19,071 nucleotides of DNA from an uncultured beta proteobacterium (lineage in GTDB: Bacteria > Pseudomonadota > Gammaproteobacteria > Burkholderiales > Burkholderiaceae_C), in assembly GCA_903870955.1 (NCBI GenBank), contig CAIQEX010000370.1, positions 1 to 19,071 on the forward strand. The letters are read 5' to 3'. The translations under genes and the position numbers were made by a program. This document shows positions 1-8,701 of this stretch, piece by piece; the stretch's first letter is position 1, and every line of letters starts with the position of its first letter. Below the pieces are notes generated by a model, which was given only the letters and a program-made list of their open reading frames with translations, had not been told where the DNA came from and searched no databases.

Positions 1-27
1 AGACCGGTCAGGCTTTCCCGATTGCCT

Positions 28-47
28 TGAAAAATAACTATTTTTCA
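28..47. repeat. Perfect 9-bp inverted repeat, operator-like
   Basis: Arms TGAAAAATA (28-36) and TATTTTTCA (39-47) are exact reverse complements separated by AC. It lies about 95 bases before the first gene. The AT-rich perfect dyad with a 2-base centre looks more like a regulator binding site than a terminator, because the loop is too short and no clean T-run follows. The gene to its left is outside the window, so which gene it serves is unknown. Confidence 0.5.
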
Positions 48-141
48 CCCCGTTGGCCGGTTCGGACAACTTGCTCCGTATATCCCATTAAGTCGGCCTT
101 GATGCTGGCTGCTGTCACACACCAGGGAACAGGGGAACCAC

Positions 142-621
142 ATGCTCGCCACCGTGAACGAGGCCATCACCGGGGTATTTTTTGTCGCCAATGCGGGTCG
201 CATGTTGGCGTACCTGCCGCAACTCAAAGCCGCTTTGGACTGCAACAACGGCGCGAAAGCCATTTCGCGCTCGACCTGGGGCTACTTTGCATTTGCGCAC
301 CTGTCGGGCATTTTGTACGGCGAATTCGTCATCAAGGACAACTACATGGCATTGATTTTCTGCGGCAACTTTCTGGTCTGCTGTTTGTTGCTGGGCATCG
401 TGACGTGGAAGTCCCGAAGCCATGCCCGCGCACAACGCCAAACCGCGCTGAAGGGAGAAACACACCACGCCGCCAATGTCATTCCATTCGGGCACGCACT
501 GGCCGCGCACCCGGTGGCCGAATTGCAAAATGCCATCCCCCACGGCACAATGACCGAATTGGGAGGAACGCGGCACGATGGCCGATTTAACGACTTTGCT
601 CGCAGCCGCACGACAGGGTGA
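142..621 (+). CDS. Small membrane protein, PQ-loop/SemiSWEET-like
   Basis: A 159-residue protein. The N-terminal ~95 residues contain three probable membrane segments (around 8-27, 45-65 and 68-90) and the motif YLPQL at about residue 24. This resembles the proline-glutamine (PQ) loop of SemiSWEET-type half transporters and related small membrane proteins. The rest (from about residue 96) is basic to polar with no recognisable domain. The ATG start is supported by AGGGGAA (131-137) a few bases upstream. The last 44 bases overlap the start of the sigma factor gene in another frame, suggesting co-transcription or a poorly conserved tail. A sugar transport role would be a guess; no substrate can be read from the sequence. 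Confidence 0.6.
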   Translation: MLATVNEAITGVFFVANAGRMLAYLPQLKAALDCNNGAKAISRSTWGYFAFAHLSGILYGEFVIKDNYMALIFCGNFLVCCLLLGIVTWKSRSHARAQRQTALKGETHHAANVIPFGHALAAHPVAELQNAIPHGTMTELGGTRHDGRFNDFARSRTTG

Positions 622-1132
622 CAACGACGCCTCGGGCCGGGCATTCGGCTTGCTCTACGACGATTTGCACCGGCTGGCCCGTTCCCGAATCCGCCAGCAC
701 CAGGCCATGACACTACTCGACACCACTTCGCTGGTGCATGAGTCCTACCTCAAGCTCATGGGGCTCAACGCTATTCCGGTCGAAGATCGCAAACATTTTT
801 TCACCTACGCAGCGACGGTGATGCGCTCCGTCATCGTCGACTTTGCGCGGGCCCGGTCTGCCGAGCGGCGCGGCGGGGATGCCGAACATTTGGTCCTTGA
901 CACCGAGTTGTCGGGAAAAATCGGCGGCGGCGGCGATTTCGATGTGCTGCGGGTGAACGAGGCACTGGAAGTGCTTTGCAGCGCCGACAAAGAATTGGGA
1001 CAACTGGTGGAACTGAAATTTTTTGGCGGCCTGACCGAAGCCGAGATTGCGGAGATTCAGGGAACCTCGGAACGCACCGTGCGGCGCAACTGGGAGAAGG
1101 CCCGGTTGTTGTTAACGGCAGCCCTTCAGTAA
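578..1132 (+). CDS. ECF RNA polymerase sigma factor, kinase-linked type
   Basis: A 184-residue sigma-70 family factor. Region 2 spans about residues 20-95 (LYDDLHRLARSRIR, then SLVHESYLKL, then FFTYAATVMRSVIVDFARAR). Region 4 spans about 130-180 with helix-turn-helix GLTEAEIAEIQGTSERTVRR. It resembles the sigma factors that sit beside Ser/Thr kinase genes and usually lack a classical anti-sigma partner. Where most ECF factors carry acidic residues in region 2.2 (such as AED-LVQE), this one has T49-T50-S51-LVHE. In the kinase-coupled ECF factors of Vibrio and Xanthomonas, threonine phosphorylation here supplies the missing charge; applying that to this protein is inference. GGGAGGA (561-567) supports the ATG. 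The kinase gene follows 79 bases downstream. Confidence 0.9.
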   Translation: MADLTTLLAAARQGDNDASGRAFGLLYDDLHRLARSRIRQHQAMTLLDTTSLVHESYLKLMGLNAIPVEDRKHFFTYAATVMRSVIVDFARARSAERRGGDAEHLVLDTELSGKIGGGGDFDVLRVNEALEVLCSADKELGQLVELKFFGGLTEAEIAEIQGTSERTVRRNWEKARLLLTAALQ

Positions 1133-1211
1133 TTGCAGGTCGTAGCCGTGTGCGCCGAAAAAATCCGTCTATGACCCCAAAGAGTGGCAACACTCGCAAC
1201 CCATTTTTCCA

Positions 1212-3977
1212 TTGAAATCCAACGTCATCCTTCTGCAACGCCTGTCCCCATTGCTGGATGAAGCACTGGACCTGGACCCCAGCGAGCGTGAGGCATGGAT
1301 CAACCGGATTGCGCCCGAGTCGGCCGACCTGGTTCCCTTGTTGCGCCAGATGCTGAGCGAGCAAGCGTCGCGCGAAATGCTGGCCCTGCTGGAGCAGGTT
1401 CCGGGCATTTCCGGGGTTCCCGGAGAAACCCAAGAGCGCGCCTCGGAATATGCGACCGGTGACATGGTTGGCCCCTACACCCTGCTGCGCGAAATCGGGC
1501 GCGGGGGCATGGGCGATGTGTGGCTTGGGGTGCGAAGCGACGGCACTCTCAAACGCGAGGTGGCGCTCAAGCTACCCGCGCTGTACTTGCGCAAAGCCAC
1601 CCTGCTGCAACGGTTTGAGCGCGAACGCAACATCCTCGCCAGCCTCAACCACCCCTTCATTGCGCGCCTGTATGACGCGGGCGTCTCCTCCGACGGTCAA
1701 CCTTTTTTAGCGCTGGAATACGTGCGCGGGGTTGCCATCACCAGCTATGCCAAAGACAACGCCTGTGATGCAAAAGCCTGTGTGGTGCTGGTACGCCAAG
1801 TGCTCGAGGCGATTCAGTACGCCCACGCCAATCTGATCATTCACCGGGACATCAAACCCGGCAACGTGCTGGTATCGGGCGACGGTATACCCAAGCTGCT
1901 GGACTTCGGCATTGCCAAACTGCTGGAGGCTGAGGCAGACCCTGGGCAGGAGTCTGAGCTCACACGCCTGGGCGGCCGCGCACTGACACTCCAATATGCA
2001 TCGCCCGAGCAGTTGAATGGATCGGCCGTGGGCATTGGGGCCGATATCTGGGCTGCAGGGGTTTTGTTGTACGAACTGCTTTGCGGCAAGCGCCCATTTA
2101 CCGGAAAAAACAACAGCGCGCTGGAACGTGCCATCCTGCACAGCGATGCCCAGCGTCCGAGCGAACACGCCAGTGGCTGCCTGCAGCACCTGCCCCGCTC
2201 CCTCGCGGCAGACCTGGACACCATCGTGCTCAAGGCTCTGAAAAGGTCGCCCGAAGAGCGCTACGCCACGGCCAATGCATTTGCAGAAGATCTGGGCCGC
2301 TGGCTGCGGGGCGAGCCGGTGCTTGCCCGCCCGGACAGCGCCCTGTACCGCGTGCGCAAATTCATCGGCCGCCACAAGGTGGCCGCGTTGGCCAGCACGG
2401 TGGCGCTCATTGCGCTGCTGGCGGTGACGGCGGCGGCGGTCTATTTTGGCCTGCAGGCCCAAGACGAAGCGGCCAAAGCGACCGCGGCAAAGAATTTCCA
2501 GGTGGACCTGTTTCGCCTTTCCAACACCGACCTCAGCCGCGGCCACGAAGTATCTGCCCGTGAGTTGCTGGTCAAGGGACAAAAATCGATCGCCGGCATG
2601 CAACAGCAACCGGCCTTGCGCATCGACTTGCTGCAGGGTATCGCCGAAGCCCAGATAGGCCTGGACGCATGGGCCGATGCGGACGCTTCCCTGGAACAAC
2701 TCATCGGGTGGTTGCAAGCCAGTGGCCGCATGCGGGACGCTGCCCTGTCCGCGTTGGACCGGGCGGAAGGAGCCATCGAGTTGTCTCAATTTTCGCGTGC
2801 CGAAGAACGCATCGCGCAGGCGCAACGCCTCGCCGGCGCGCTCCAGAGCGACCCCGAAATAGCTGCGCGCATGGCTATTTTTCAGGCTGCCGTTACGAAC
2901 AACGGAAACCCGACGCAGGGTATTGGGAACCTGCTGGAAACTGCCAGCCTGTTGGCCAAAGTGGGGCTCACCGGCAGCCACCGCAGGGACCAGTTTTCCA
3001 TCCGCCTGCTGGCCCGACTCGAAGCCACCCAAGGCGATTTTCTGCACGCCGAGCAACGCCTCAATGGACTCCTGTTGCGACTGACGCAGGACCCTGCGGC
3101 AGACCCCACCGCAGTGTTGGGCGTGCTGGATGAACTGGCGCAGTTGGAACTTCGGGCCGGCCATTACCGAACGGCCTATGCGTTGTACGAGTCCGCCAGT
3201 CAGCGCTGCGAAAAGGAATTTGATCCCGTCGGAAAAGCCTGTACCCGATTGCAAATACACCGCATCGATCATCTGGTCACGATGGGCTATACCGATCAGG
3301 CCCAACCGGCGTTTGCCCGCATCCTTGAAGCCGTGCACCAGGAGAAGTCCTCCGACAGCCAGGGCGCCGCTACGCTGGCGGCGCACAGACTGTTAGTGGC
3401 AACCGGCGGCATGGCCCGCTACCCTGAAATTGACCAGCGCATGGGCTTGCTTTGCGAACACCCCGCTTCGCCACCCTTGCCTGCTGTTGTGCGAGGAAAA
3501 GCCTGTCTGCAACGGGTAAGCCAAGCGCTGCTGGCGCAGGACGATGGGCTGACACGCCGCTATCTGGAAGCCGCGAGCGCGCTGGGAATAAAAGACGATA
3601 TTTTTCTGGGCCAATGGCTGAATTTCCAGGGCCTACTGGCGCAACGCAGTGGCCAACAAAATCTGGCGCTGGAATCGCTGTCCCAGGGCAACCAGACCCT
3701 GTCCCGCGCACTCGGCGCGCACCACCCGGCTGTGCTGTGGAACGCCTTGAATCTGGTCACCCACCTGGCCATGAACCAGCAGATTCCGCAGGCCCGGCTT
3801 CGATTGCAAGAAGCCCTGCCCTACCTGCAAGACGGGTTGGGAGAAACCTCTCCCGCATTCGCGCGCGTGACGGCGCTTCAGCAGTGGCTACACAGCTTGC
3901 CTGGTGAACCCCAAGTTGGGAGCGTCCGTGCAGTTTCGAATCCGACGCCACCACAGGGAAACCGTGTCTTTCTCTGA
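1212..3977 (+). CDS. Membrane-anchored Ser/Thr protein kinase with TPR-like C-terminus
   Basis: A 921-residue Hanks-type kinase. Visible elements: glycine loop G96-R-G98-GMG101, ATP lysine K120 (VALK), alpha-C glutamate E138, catalytic HRD with D213 and N218, DFG at 231-233 and SPE at 264-266, so it should be active. A single hydrophobic helix at about 391-415 (VAALASTVALIALLAV) anchors it, placing the kinase in the cytoplasm. The ~500-residue helical C-terminus has TPR-like A/L periodicity and is probably the sensor or interaction part. The TTG start at 1212 is the first possible start after an in-frame stop at 1143. The residues it adds (LLDEALDLDPSEREAW) match the usual N-terminal segment of this kinase class, although no good Shine-Dalgarno is seen. 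It most likely forms a unit with the preceding sigma factor and may phosphorylate it (inference). Confidence 0.92.
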   Translation: MKSNVILLQRLSPLLDEALDLDPSEREAWINRIAPESADLVPLLRQMLSEQASREMLALLEQVPGISGVPGETQERASEYATGDMVGPYTLLREIGRGGMGDVWLGVRSDGTLKREVALKLPALYLRKATLLQRFERERNILASLNHPFIARLYDAGVSSDGQPFLALEYVRGVAITSYAKDNACDAKACVVLVRQVLEAIQYAHANLIIHRDIKPGNVLVSGDGIPKLLDFGIAKLLEAEADPGQESELTRLGGRALTLQYASPEQLNGSAVGIGADIWAAGVLLYELLCGKRPFTGKNNSALERAILHSDAQRPSEHASGCLQHLPRSLAADLDTIVLKALKRSPEERYATANAFAEDLGRWLRGEPVLARPDSALYRVRKFIGRHKVAALASTVALIALLAVTAAAVYFGLQAQDEAAKATAAKNFQVDLFRLSNTDLSRGHEVSARELLVKGQKSIAGMQQQPALRIDLLQGIAEAQIGLDAWADADASLEQLIGWLQASGRMRDAALSALDRAEGAIELSQFSRAEERIAQAQRLAGALQSDPEIAARMAIFQAAVTNNGNPTQGIGNLLETASLLAKVGLTGSHRRDQFSIRLLARLEATQGDFLHAEQRLNGLLLRLTQDPAADPTAVLGVLDELAQLELRAGHYRTAYALYESASQRCEKEFDPVGKACTRLQIHRIDHLVTMGYTDQAQPAFARILEAVHQEKSSDSQGAATLAAHRLLVATGGMARYPEIDQRMGLLCEHPASPPLPAVVRGKACLQRVSQALLAQDDGLTRRYLEAASALGIKDDIFLGQWLNFQGLLAQRSGQQNLALESLSQGNQTLSRALGAHHPAVLWNALNLVTHLAMNQQIPQARLRLQEALPYLQDGLGETSPAFARVTALQQWLHSLPGEPQVGSVRAVSNPTPPQGNRVFL

Positions 3978-4075
3978 CCGCGAACACGCTCTATTGTTCT
4001 AGCGACTCAGACATGAAAATCAGCTATTCTTAACCCACCCATGCTTCGCTCACGGGCAAAACGCCCAACGCCAAA

Positions 4076-5170
4076 ATGAAAAACCGGCTTGCCCTGGCTG
4101 TCGCAACGTTTGTGCTGCTGGATCTGGGCACGCTCGCGTTCAGTTACACGATTGCGCGCCAGGTCGAAAGGGATGCCGTTGCAATTAACTTGGCGGGACG
4201 TCAGCGAATGCTGTCACAGCGCATCACCAAGGCCGCACTTCTGGCAACCAACCCGCGTCTCAGTGCAGCGCAGCGCGCAGAATCCGCCATCGAGATGGGT
4301 CAGGCCGACCAGATATTTCGCCGGACCCTGTTGGCGTTTGCCCAAGGCGGCGAAACGATCGGCGGAGATGGCAGAGTCGTTCAACTCGACGGTGTCCAGG
4401 GTAAGGCGGCGCTGCTTGTGGGCGAAGTTCATGGCGTTCTCAATCAATGGCCCAAAGCACCCACGGACGCAACCGAGCTTGAGGAGTTTTCACAGTTCAT
4501 GACTGAGCAGAATGGCAGCATTCTGAACTCCATGAATCAACTCACGACCGAGTTGGAGCGCCAGTCCATTTCGACGGTGTCGCGCTTGCGCATTGCGCAA
4601 ACCCTGGCCTTCATTCTTTCGTTGATAAATTTTTCATTCATCTTGCGTGGCATGTACCGCGCACGCTTTGCTGCTGAAACTGCATCTTATACGGATGCGC
4701 TGACCGGCTTGCTGAATCGGGGAGGACTTTACCGTGAGCTCGATGCCGCCATCGCAAGTTGTGCCGCCTCCCATACTTCGCTAGGAGTCATGATGCTGGA
4801 CCTCAATGATTTCAAGGCGGTCAACGACGGCTTTGGTCATGCCGCAGGCGACGCTACGCTCTGCGAAGTGGCCCGTCGTTTGCGGGATTTCTGTGCGCAG
4901 GGCTGGATTTGCGGCAGGTTGGGTGGCGACGAGTTCGCCGTGGTCTGCCCAGGGATTGCGGCGGAGTCATTGGTTGGTGCTGCCGAGCAACTTAGCAACA
5001 TTCTCTCGGGAGTACCTGGCGGCGGGCGAACCGTTTCCGCCAGCGTCGGTTGGGCCTGCGCCGAACCGGGACAGGCCGCCGATGAGGTCATAGCGCTGGC
5101 GGATGCCAAGATGTATTCAACCAAGAGGGAAAGCTACGCGACAAAAAGTCACCGCGACAAGCAGCGCTGA
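4076..5170 (+). CDS. Diguanylate cyclase with PilJ-type sensor domain
   Basis: A 364-residue membrane protein predicted to make cyclic di-GMP from two GTP. Membrane helix 1 is about residues 5-25. The extracytoplasmic part begins with NLAGRQRMLSQRITKAAL (38-55), the hallmark of the PilJ/type IV pili methyl-accepting N-terminal domain also found in nitrate-type sensors. Membrane helix 2 is about 172-191. The GGDEF domain runs from about 200, with TDALTGLLNR, DLNDFKAVND and catalytic GGDEF at 283-287. The inhibitory I-site (RxxD ending five residues before GGDEF) is absent: those positions are A274 and W277, so product inhibition at that site is unlikely. There is no EAL domain. The ATG is the first in frame; no strong ribosome site precedes it. 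It runs convergent to the chemotaxis receptor gene. Confidence 0.93.
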   Translation: MKNRLALAVATFVLLDLGTLAFSYTIARQVERDAVAINLAGRQRMLSQRITKAALLATNPRLSAAQRAESAIEMGQADQIFRRTLLAFAQGGETIGGDGRVVQLDGVQGKAALLVGEVHGVLNQWPKAPTDATELEEFSQFMTEQNGSILNSMNQLTTELERQSISTVSRLRIAQTLAFILSLINFSFILRGMYRARFAAETASYTDALTGLLNRGGLYRELDAAIASCAASHTSLGVMMLDLNDFKAVNDGFGHAAGDATLCEVARRLRDFCAQGWICGRLGGDEFAVVCPGIAAESLVGAAEQLSNILSGVPGGGRTVSASVGWACAEPGQAADEVIALADAKMYSTKRESYATKSHRDKQR

Positions 5171-5202
5171 AGAGGACCTGCCCGCGCAGCCGTATCAATC
5201 TA

Positions 5203-5214
5203 ACTTCCGGAAGT
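5203..5214. repeat. 12-bp perfect palindrome between convergent genes
   Basis: ACTTCCGGAAGT is its own reverse complement. It lies in the 96-base gap between the stop codons of the cyclase and the chemoreceptor. With no loop and no T-run it is not a standard terminator. It may be a protein-binding dyad or chance. Confidence 0.3.
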
Positions 5215-5266
5215 CAGAACTATTGGCGGACACATGAACATCGAGAACTCTATGGAGAACTTCAGC

Positions 5267-8254
5267 TTAGTAGGGCTTGAAATTGCGTTCAATTTGTCCC
5301 GTCGGCACCAATTTTGGTCTGGGCGCGGTCAACCGTTGTGGTGAGCGCACGGCCAGGGTACGGGCAGAAGGCCTGGGTAAATCACCTCCGGTCTTGAAGA
5401 ATGCAATGCTCTGCTGCAACTGCTGAGCCTGGCCGGACAACTCTTCACTGGTAGCTGCCAGTTCCTCTGAAGCAGACGCGTTTTGCTGGGTGGCCTTATT
5501 CAGCTGCCCAATGGCTCCAACAATCTGCACCACAGACTCACTTTGTTCGGCGCTCGCCGCTGCAATTTCCTGCACCAGTTCACTGGTCTTCTGAATACTG
5601 GGAACTATTTCATTCAGTAACCTGCCCGCGCGCTCGGCCTTAGATACGCTGCTGCCAGCCAACTCTCCGATTTCCTTTGCTGCTTGCTGGCTTCGCTCTG
5701 CCAACTTGCGCACTTCGGCCGCAACGACAGCAAACCCCTTGCCATGCTCACCGGCGCGAGCGGCTTCAATCGCAGCGTTAAGTGCCAGCAGATTGGTTTG
5801 GTAGGCAATGTCATCCACGATGCCAATTTTGGAAGCGATTTGCTTCATCGCCGATATCGTGTCCTTGACAGCGGCGCCACCATCTACCGCTTCTTTGCTT
5901 GTCTTGCTGGCCATTCCATCGGTCACTTTGGCGTTGTCGCTGTTCTGGCTGATGGAAGCGGACATGGCATCCATGGTGGACGTGGTCTCCTCCACGCTGG
6001 CCGCTTGCTCACTGGCACTTTGCGACAGGGACTGTGCCGTAGAGTTCACCTGGTTGGCGGCACCGGTTAGTGAATCAGCCGCGCCCCGTACTTCACCCAT
6101 CACCCGCGTCAGGTTCTCGGCAGTGGCGTTGGCGCTGACCTTAACTTGACCAAATAGCCCCGTGTACTCCCGCTCTATGCGCTTTGTCAGATCCCCTTCT
6201 GCAAAGGCCTGCAGCAGGGATGCGACGTCACTCAAACCCTGCTCGCTGGTATGCATAAGGCCATTCATACCGGTAGCCAAGTTGGCAAAAAATCCAGTTT
6301 TCCCATTGGCGGAGAGCCGTTGTGAAAAATCTCCTTGTCCGGCGGCCCGCACCAATTGGTCCACCTCAGTTTCGGCTGCCAATTGCTCCGTAACGTCGTC
6401 CCATTGCCCAATGGTGCCAAGTCGATTGCCGTCTTCAGAGATGACTGACGTCGTGGTGAGGCGGTACCGACGGCCACCCAGTTCAAGTTGAGACTGAACC
6501 GTGCCGGTGAGGTTTCGTAAACGCGTCAACGCAGCTGCTGAATCAGCATAAAAGACGCCAATGCTGCCGCCAACTATTTTCTCGGGATCGAAGCCTGGAA
6601 TTTGCTTGCTAAATGCAGCCTGATCGCGCCTCAAAACGTCACGAAGCGCATGATTGATATATACGACTGTGCCGTCATCCGCTGCAATACGCACCGGCAT
6701 ACTCACGTTGTCAAGTGCCGCCTTTACGCGGGCGTTGTCGTTAGCGGTCCGGGCGGCCTCCTGCATTGCCAAGCGTGCCTGGCTAACCGTATCGGTAACC
6801 CGCTGCAGTTGCCCTGGCAAGTTTTCGACCTCTTGTTGAAAATCGCCTTTTGCGTACTGCCCGAGTAAATCTACCAGGCGCAATATCACCTGCGTGTGTG
6901 CCTGTACCAAGGCGTTGATGCCCTGTGCCATACCGGCGTAACTGCCGGGCAGGTTATTGGTTTCCATCTGGTAGTCGACCACGCCTGCCGCGTGCTTTTG
7001 CGCCATCTCGGTTTGTTCTGCCTGGAAGTGACCTAACACCCTGTGCATACTGATCAAAGAGTGAATCACCTGCGCCAACTCGTCTTGCCCAAGTGGTTCA
7101 GCGGGCACATGGCTGAGGTCCCCATCAGCAACCTCCTGCAAATGGCGGCTGACCAATTGCATGCCACCCCGTGTCAGGAGAAAGAAGCTGTAGAAAAAAT
7201 ACGTTGCCAACAAAAGGGTGATGACTGTTGCTACCCCTACCACCCTCATGCGCAATTTCATTTTCCCGGTGCGAACCTGAAGCAGTTCATCCAGCACTGG
7301 CAGCCCCGTATCGTAAAAGCCCAACAGATTTGTCACGACAGCCTCGCCGCGGGCGAAATACTGTTGCGGAGTCATGTCCGTTTTTTGAATCAATGCGTCC
7401 GGATCACTGGCGAATTTTTGGAAAGCAAGCGCCTCATCAAAAACCTTGAGGTTCAATTTGCTTTTGAGCTCCGGGTTGGCTTCAATCACCCGATGCAAAT
7501 AAGCCTTGCTGCTCTTAATGCCGTTTTCCGCGCCAGCAACCCACACCGTATAGCGCTTCTCTTCGTCCACAGACAGTCCAGGTCTGGACACCGCATAGGT
7601 TCCCCAGCCCCAAAGCTGACCCAGGTCTTCGGCCAGCGGGGGCATGGAAAGCACCATCGTGTCAACCAGGTAAAACGAGTCCAGGTCGGGGTCCAGCACC
7701 AGGTTGGAGTTATCACCAATTTTGTTGAGCAGTGTCAGAATGGAAGTGGTGACGGGACCAAAAACAGTCCGTCCGTTTTCATCTGCACCATTCTTCGACT
7801 TGGCGGTATTTGCCCAAGCGTCTTTAAGTTTGTTGAATTCGGGGCGAACGCCCAAGGGATCGCCGTTTTGTGACAATTGCGTTTCAAATTCAAGCAGTGC
7901 GGCGTCGGTTTGCTTTCTTCCTTCGGTGTACTTGGCGAGTCCATCGAAATTGCCCAACATGGCGCGCGTTGCATTTCGGGTCTTCAACACACCCTGCAAA
8001 ATAGGGCTGAACTTCTTCAGCGTCGCCACGCCAACTTGCTCGGACTGGCTGAATCGCAGCTGCTCCAATTCGGATGACGCGTAAAAGTACGCCAGCAAAA
8101 CCATCGGCAGGAGGAACAACAAAGAAATGATCGATGCCTTAACAGCAAAGTTGTATCGGCTCATCAGCCGCACGCCCGTGGCCCAAAAAGTAGCCCCATA
8201 CACACTGCCCTGGTTGCTTGAATGGACAACTGCGCGTTTTGTCTTTTGAACCAT
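5267..8254 (-). CDS. Methyl-accepting chemotaxis protein with HAMP and PAS domains
   Basis: A 995-residue chemoreceptor. Membrane helix 1 is about residues 38-59 and helix 2 about 334-360, enclosing a ~275-residue periplasmic region of helical character. A HAMP follows (about 360-415), then a linker, a PAS domain (about 520-625, [18 protein letters not shown] to GQWDDVTEQ), HAMP-like repeats (about 630-720) and the long signalling coiled coil. The conserved hairpin tip lies at about 812-841 ([26 protein letters not shown]), which binds CheA/CheW. The C-terminus ends ERNFKPY and has no clear NWETF-type CheR tether. The ATG at 8254 is supported by GGAG (plus-strand 8260-8263); an alternative is Met31, just before the first helix. 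The PAS could sense redox, a small ligand or be structural; no cofactor residue is obvious. It is transcribed divergently from the hydrogenase operon. Confidence 0.95.
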   Translation of the reverse strand: MVQKTKRAVVHSSNQGSVYGATFWATGVRLMSRYNFAVKASIISLLFLLPMVLLAYFYASSELEQLRFSQSEQVGVATLKKFSPILQGVLKTRNATRAMLGNFDGLAKYTEGRKQTDAALLEFETQLSQNGDPLGVRPEFNKLKDAWANTAKSKNGADENGRTVFGPVTTSILTLLNKIGDNSNLVLDPDLDSFYLVDTMVLSMPPLAEDLGQLWGWGTYAVSRPGLSVDEEKRYTVWVAGAENGIKSSKAYLHRVIEANPELKSKLNLKVFDEALAFQKFASDPDALIQKTDMTPQQYFARGEAVVTNLLGFYDTGLPVLDELLQVRTGKMKLRMRVVGVATVITLLLATYFFYSFFLLTRGGMQLVSRHLQEVADGDLSHVPAEPLGQDELAQVIHSLISMHRVLGHFQAEQTEMAQKHAAGVVDYQMETNNLPGSYAGMAQGINALVQAHTQVILRLVDLLGQYAKGDFQQEVENLPGQLQRVTDTVSQARLAMQEAARTANDNARVKAALDNVSMPVRIAADDGTVVYINHALRDVLRRDQAAFSKQIPGFDPEKIVGGSIGVFYADSAAALTRLRNLTGTVQSQLELGGRRYRLTTTSVISEDGNRLGTIGQWDDVTEQLAAETEVDQLVRAAGQGDFSQRLSANGKTGFFANLATGMNGLMHTSEQGLSDVASLLQAFAEGDLTKRIEREYTGLFGQVKVSANATAENLTRVMGEVRGAADSLTGAANQVNSTAQSLSQSASEQAASVEETTSTMDAMSASISQNSDNAKVTDGMASKTSKEAVDGGAAVKDTISAMKQIASKIGIVDDIAYQTNLLALNAAIEAARAGEHGKGFAVVAAEVRKLAERSQQAAKEIGELAGSSVSKAERAGRLLNEIVPSIQKTSELVQEIAAASAEQSESVVQIVGAIGQLNKATQQNASASEELAATSEELSGQAQQLQQSIAFFKTGGDLPRPSARTLAVRSPQRLTAPRPKLVPTGQIERNFKPY

Positions 8255-8277
8255 GGTGTCTCCAACGGAGCGTTAGT

Positions 8278-8306
8278 TTTATATTTAGTTGCAGTTACCG
8301 TTGAAA
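8278..8306 (-). promoter_or_regulatory. Possible sigma-70 promoter for the chemoreceptor
   Basis: On the minus strand a -35-like TTTCAA (plus-strand 8301-8306) is followed after 17 bases by TATAAA (8278-8283), leaving a short leader before the ATG at 8254. The -10 matches consensus at five of six positions but the -35 at only three. No good FliA (sigma-28) motif was seen, although chemoreceptors often use one. Confidence 0.3.
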
Positions 8307-8324
8307 TTGCAAAGCAAAATTTCA
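8302..8324. repeat. Inverted repeat over the putative chemoreceptor -35
   Basis: Arms TGAAATT (8302-8308) and AATTTCA (8318-8324) are exact complements with a 9-base centre. The dyad covers the candidate -35 of the minus-strand gene, so it could be an operator. The AT-rich composition makes chance occurrence more likely. Confidence 0.3.
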
Positions 8325-8551
8325 GCAAGGCTGCACAAGGTTTCGTCAAACGCAGTACCTGCAGCTCGAAAAAACTATGCAAGAGTGTAATCAAGATTAC
8401 TGGATACGCTGCCGTAATTTTGCTTAACTATATTTGTGCGTGTGAGGCTGGCGTAGGCTGCAGCGAGCACGCCCCGCTACAGGCTCGGTAGTCTTGCTAT
8501 TGGCGTTGCCCATAATTTGTATCAATCAATGCACATGGGCACGGGGCAGGT

Positions 8552-8595
8552 TTAGGGTGAGCAAATTGAAAGTGCCCTATCCGCTTTCACCCTAA
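8552..8595. promoter_or_regulatory. Long-spaced inverted repeat upstream of hupS
   Basis: TTAGGGTGA (8552-8560) and TCACCCTAA (8587-8595) are exact 9-bp complements separated by 26 bases. Equivalent faces lie about 3.3 helical turns apart. Such spaced half-sites are typical of activator or repressor dimers bound to two sites. No protein can be assigned. Confidence 0.45.
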
Positions 8596-8599
8596 GCGG
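8581..8599. repeat. Hairpin-forming repeat CCGCTT/AAGCGG
   Basis: CCGCTT (8581-8586) and AAGCGG (8594-8599) can form a 6-bp stem with a 7-base loop. It overlaps the right arm of the longer dyad, so the two structures are mutually exclusive. No T-run follows, so it is not called a terminator. Confidence 0.35.
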
Positions 8600-8606
8600 C
8601 CCACGC

Positions 8607-8623
8607 TGGAAAAAATATTTCCA
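8607..8623. promoter_or_regulatory. AT-rich palindrome upstream of hupS
   Basis: TGGAAA (8607-8612) and TTTCCA (8618-8623) are exact complements around AAATA. The 17-bp size suits a dimeric regulator. It is the second dyad in the row before hupS. Confidence 0.35.
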
Positions 8624-8636
8624 CTTCGACATAGCC

Positions 8637-8657
8637 ACTGCAAGCGCAGTTTGCAGT
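8637..8657. promoter_or_regulatory. 21-bp palindrome ACTGCAA-N7-TTGCAGT
   Basis: The 7-bp arms at 8637-8643 and 8651-8657 are exact complements separated by 7 bases, two helical turns in all. This is the usual geometry of an HTH-dimer operator. Its centre is 32 bp (about three turns) from the centre of the previous palindrome and 61-62 bp upstream of the FNR-like box. Confidence 0.45.
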
Positions 8658-8674
8658 CGTTTACCAAGCCATTT

Positions 8675-8688
8675 TTTGGACGCCCAAA
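8675..8688. repeat. Short palindrome TTTGG-ACGC-CCAAA
   Basis: Five-bp arms (8675-8679 and 8684-8688) surround a 4-base centre, 13 bases before the FNR-like box. It is weak alone and listed because it continues the row of dyads. Confidence 0.25.
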
Positions 8689-8701
8689 TCCATTTAAAAA
8701 A

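Noticed and set aside
1707..3386. Reverse-strand open frame of about 560 codons
   Set aside because: It is opposite the kinase gene, whose motifs are clear; no family features are seen.
8222..8491. Small plus-strand open frame of 89 codons in the intergenic region
   Set aside because: It begins inside the chemoreceptor 5' end on the opposite strand, has no ribosome site or family features, and covers the likely promoter.
8516..8529. Second FNR-like box (TTTGT-ATCA-ATCAA)
   Set aside because: The left half matches at only three of five positions and it is about 300 bases from hupS.
8581..8599. Hairpin as a transcription terminator
   Set aside because: The stem is only 6 bp and is not followed by a T-run.
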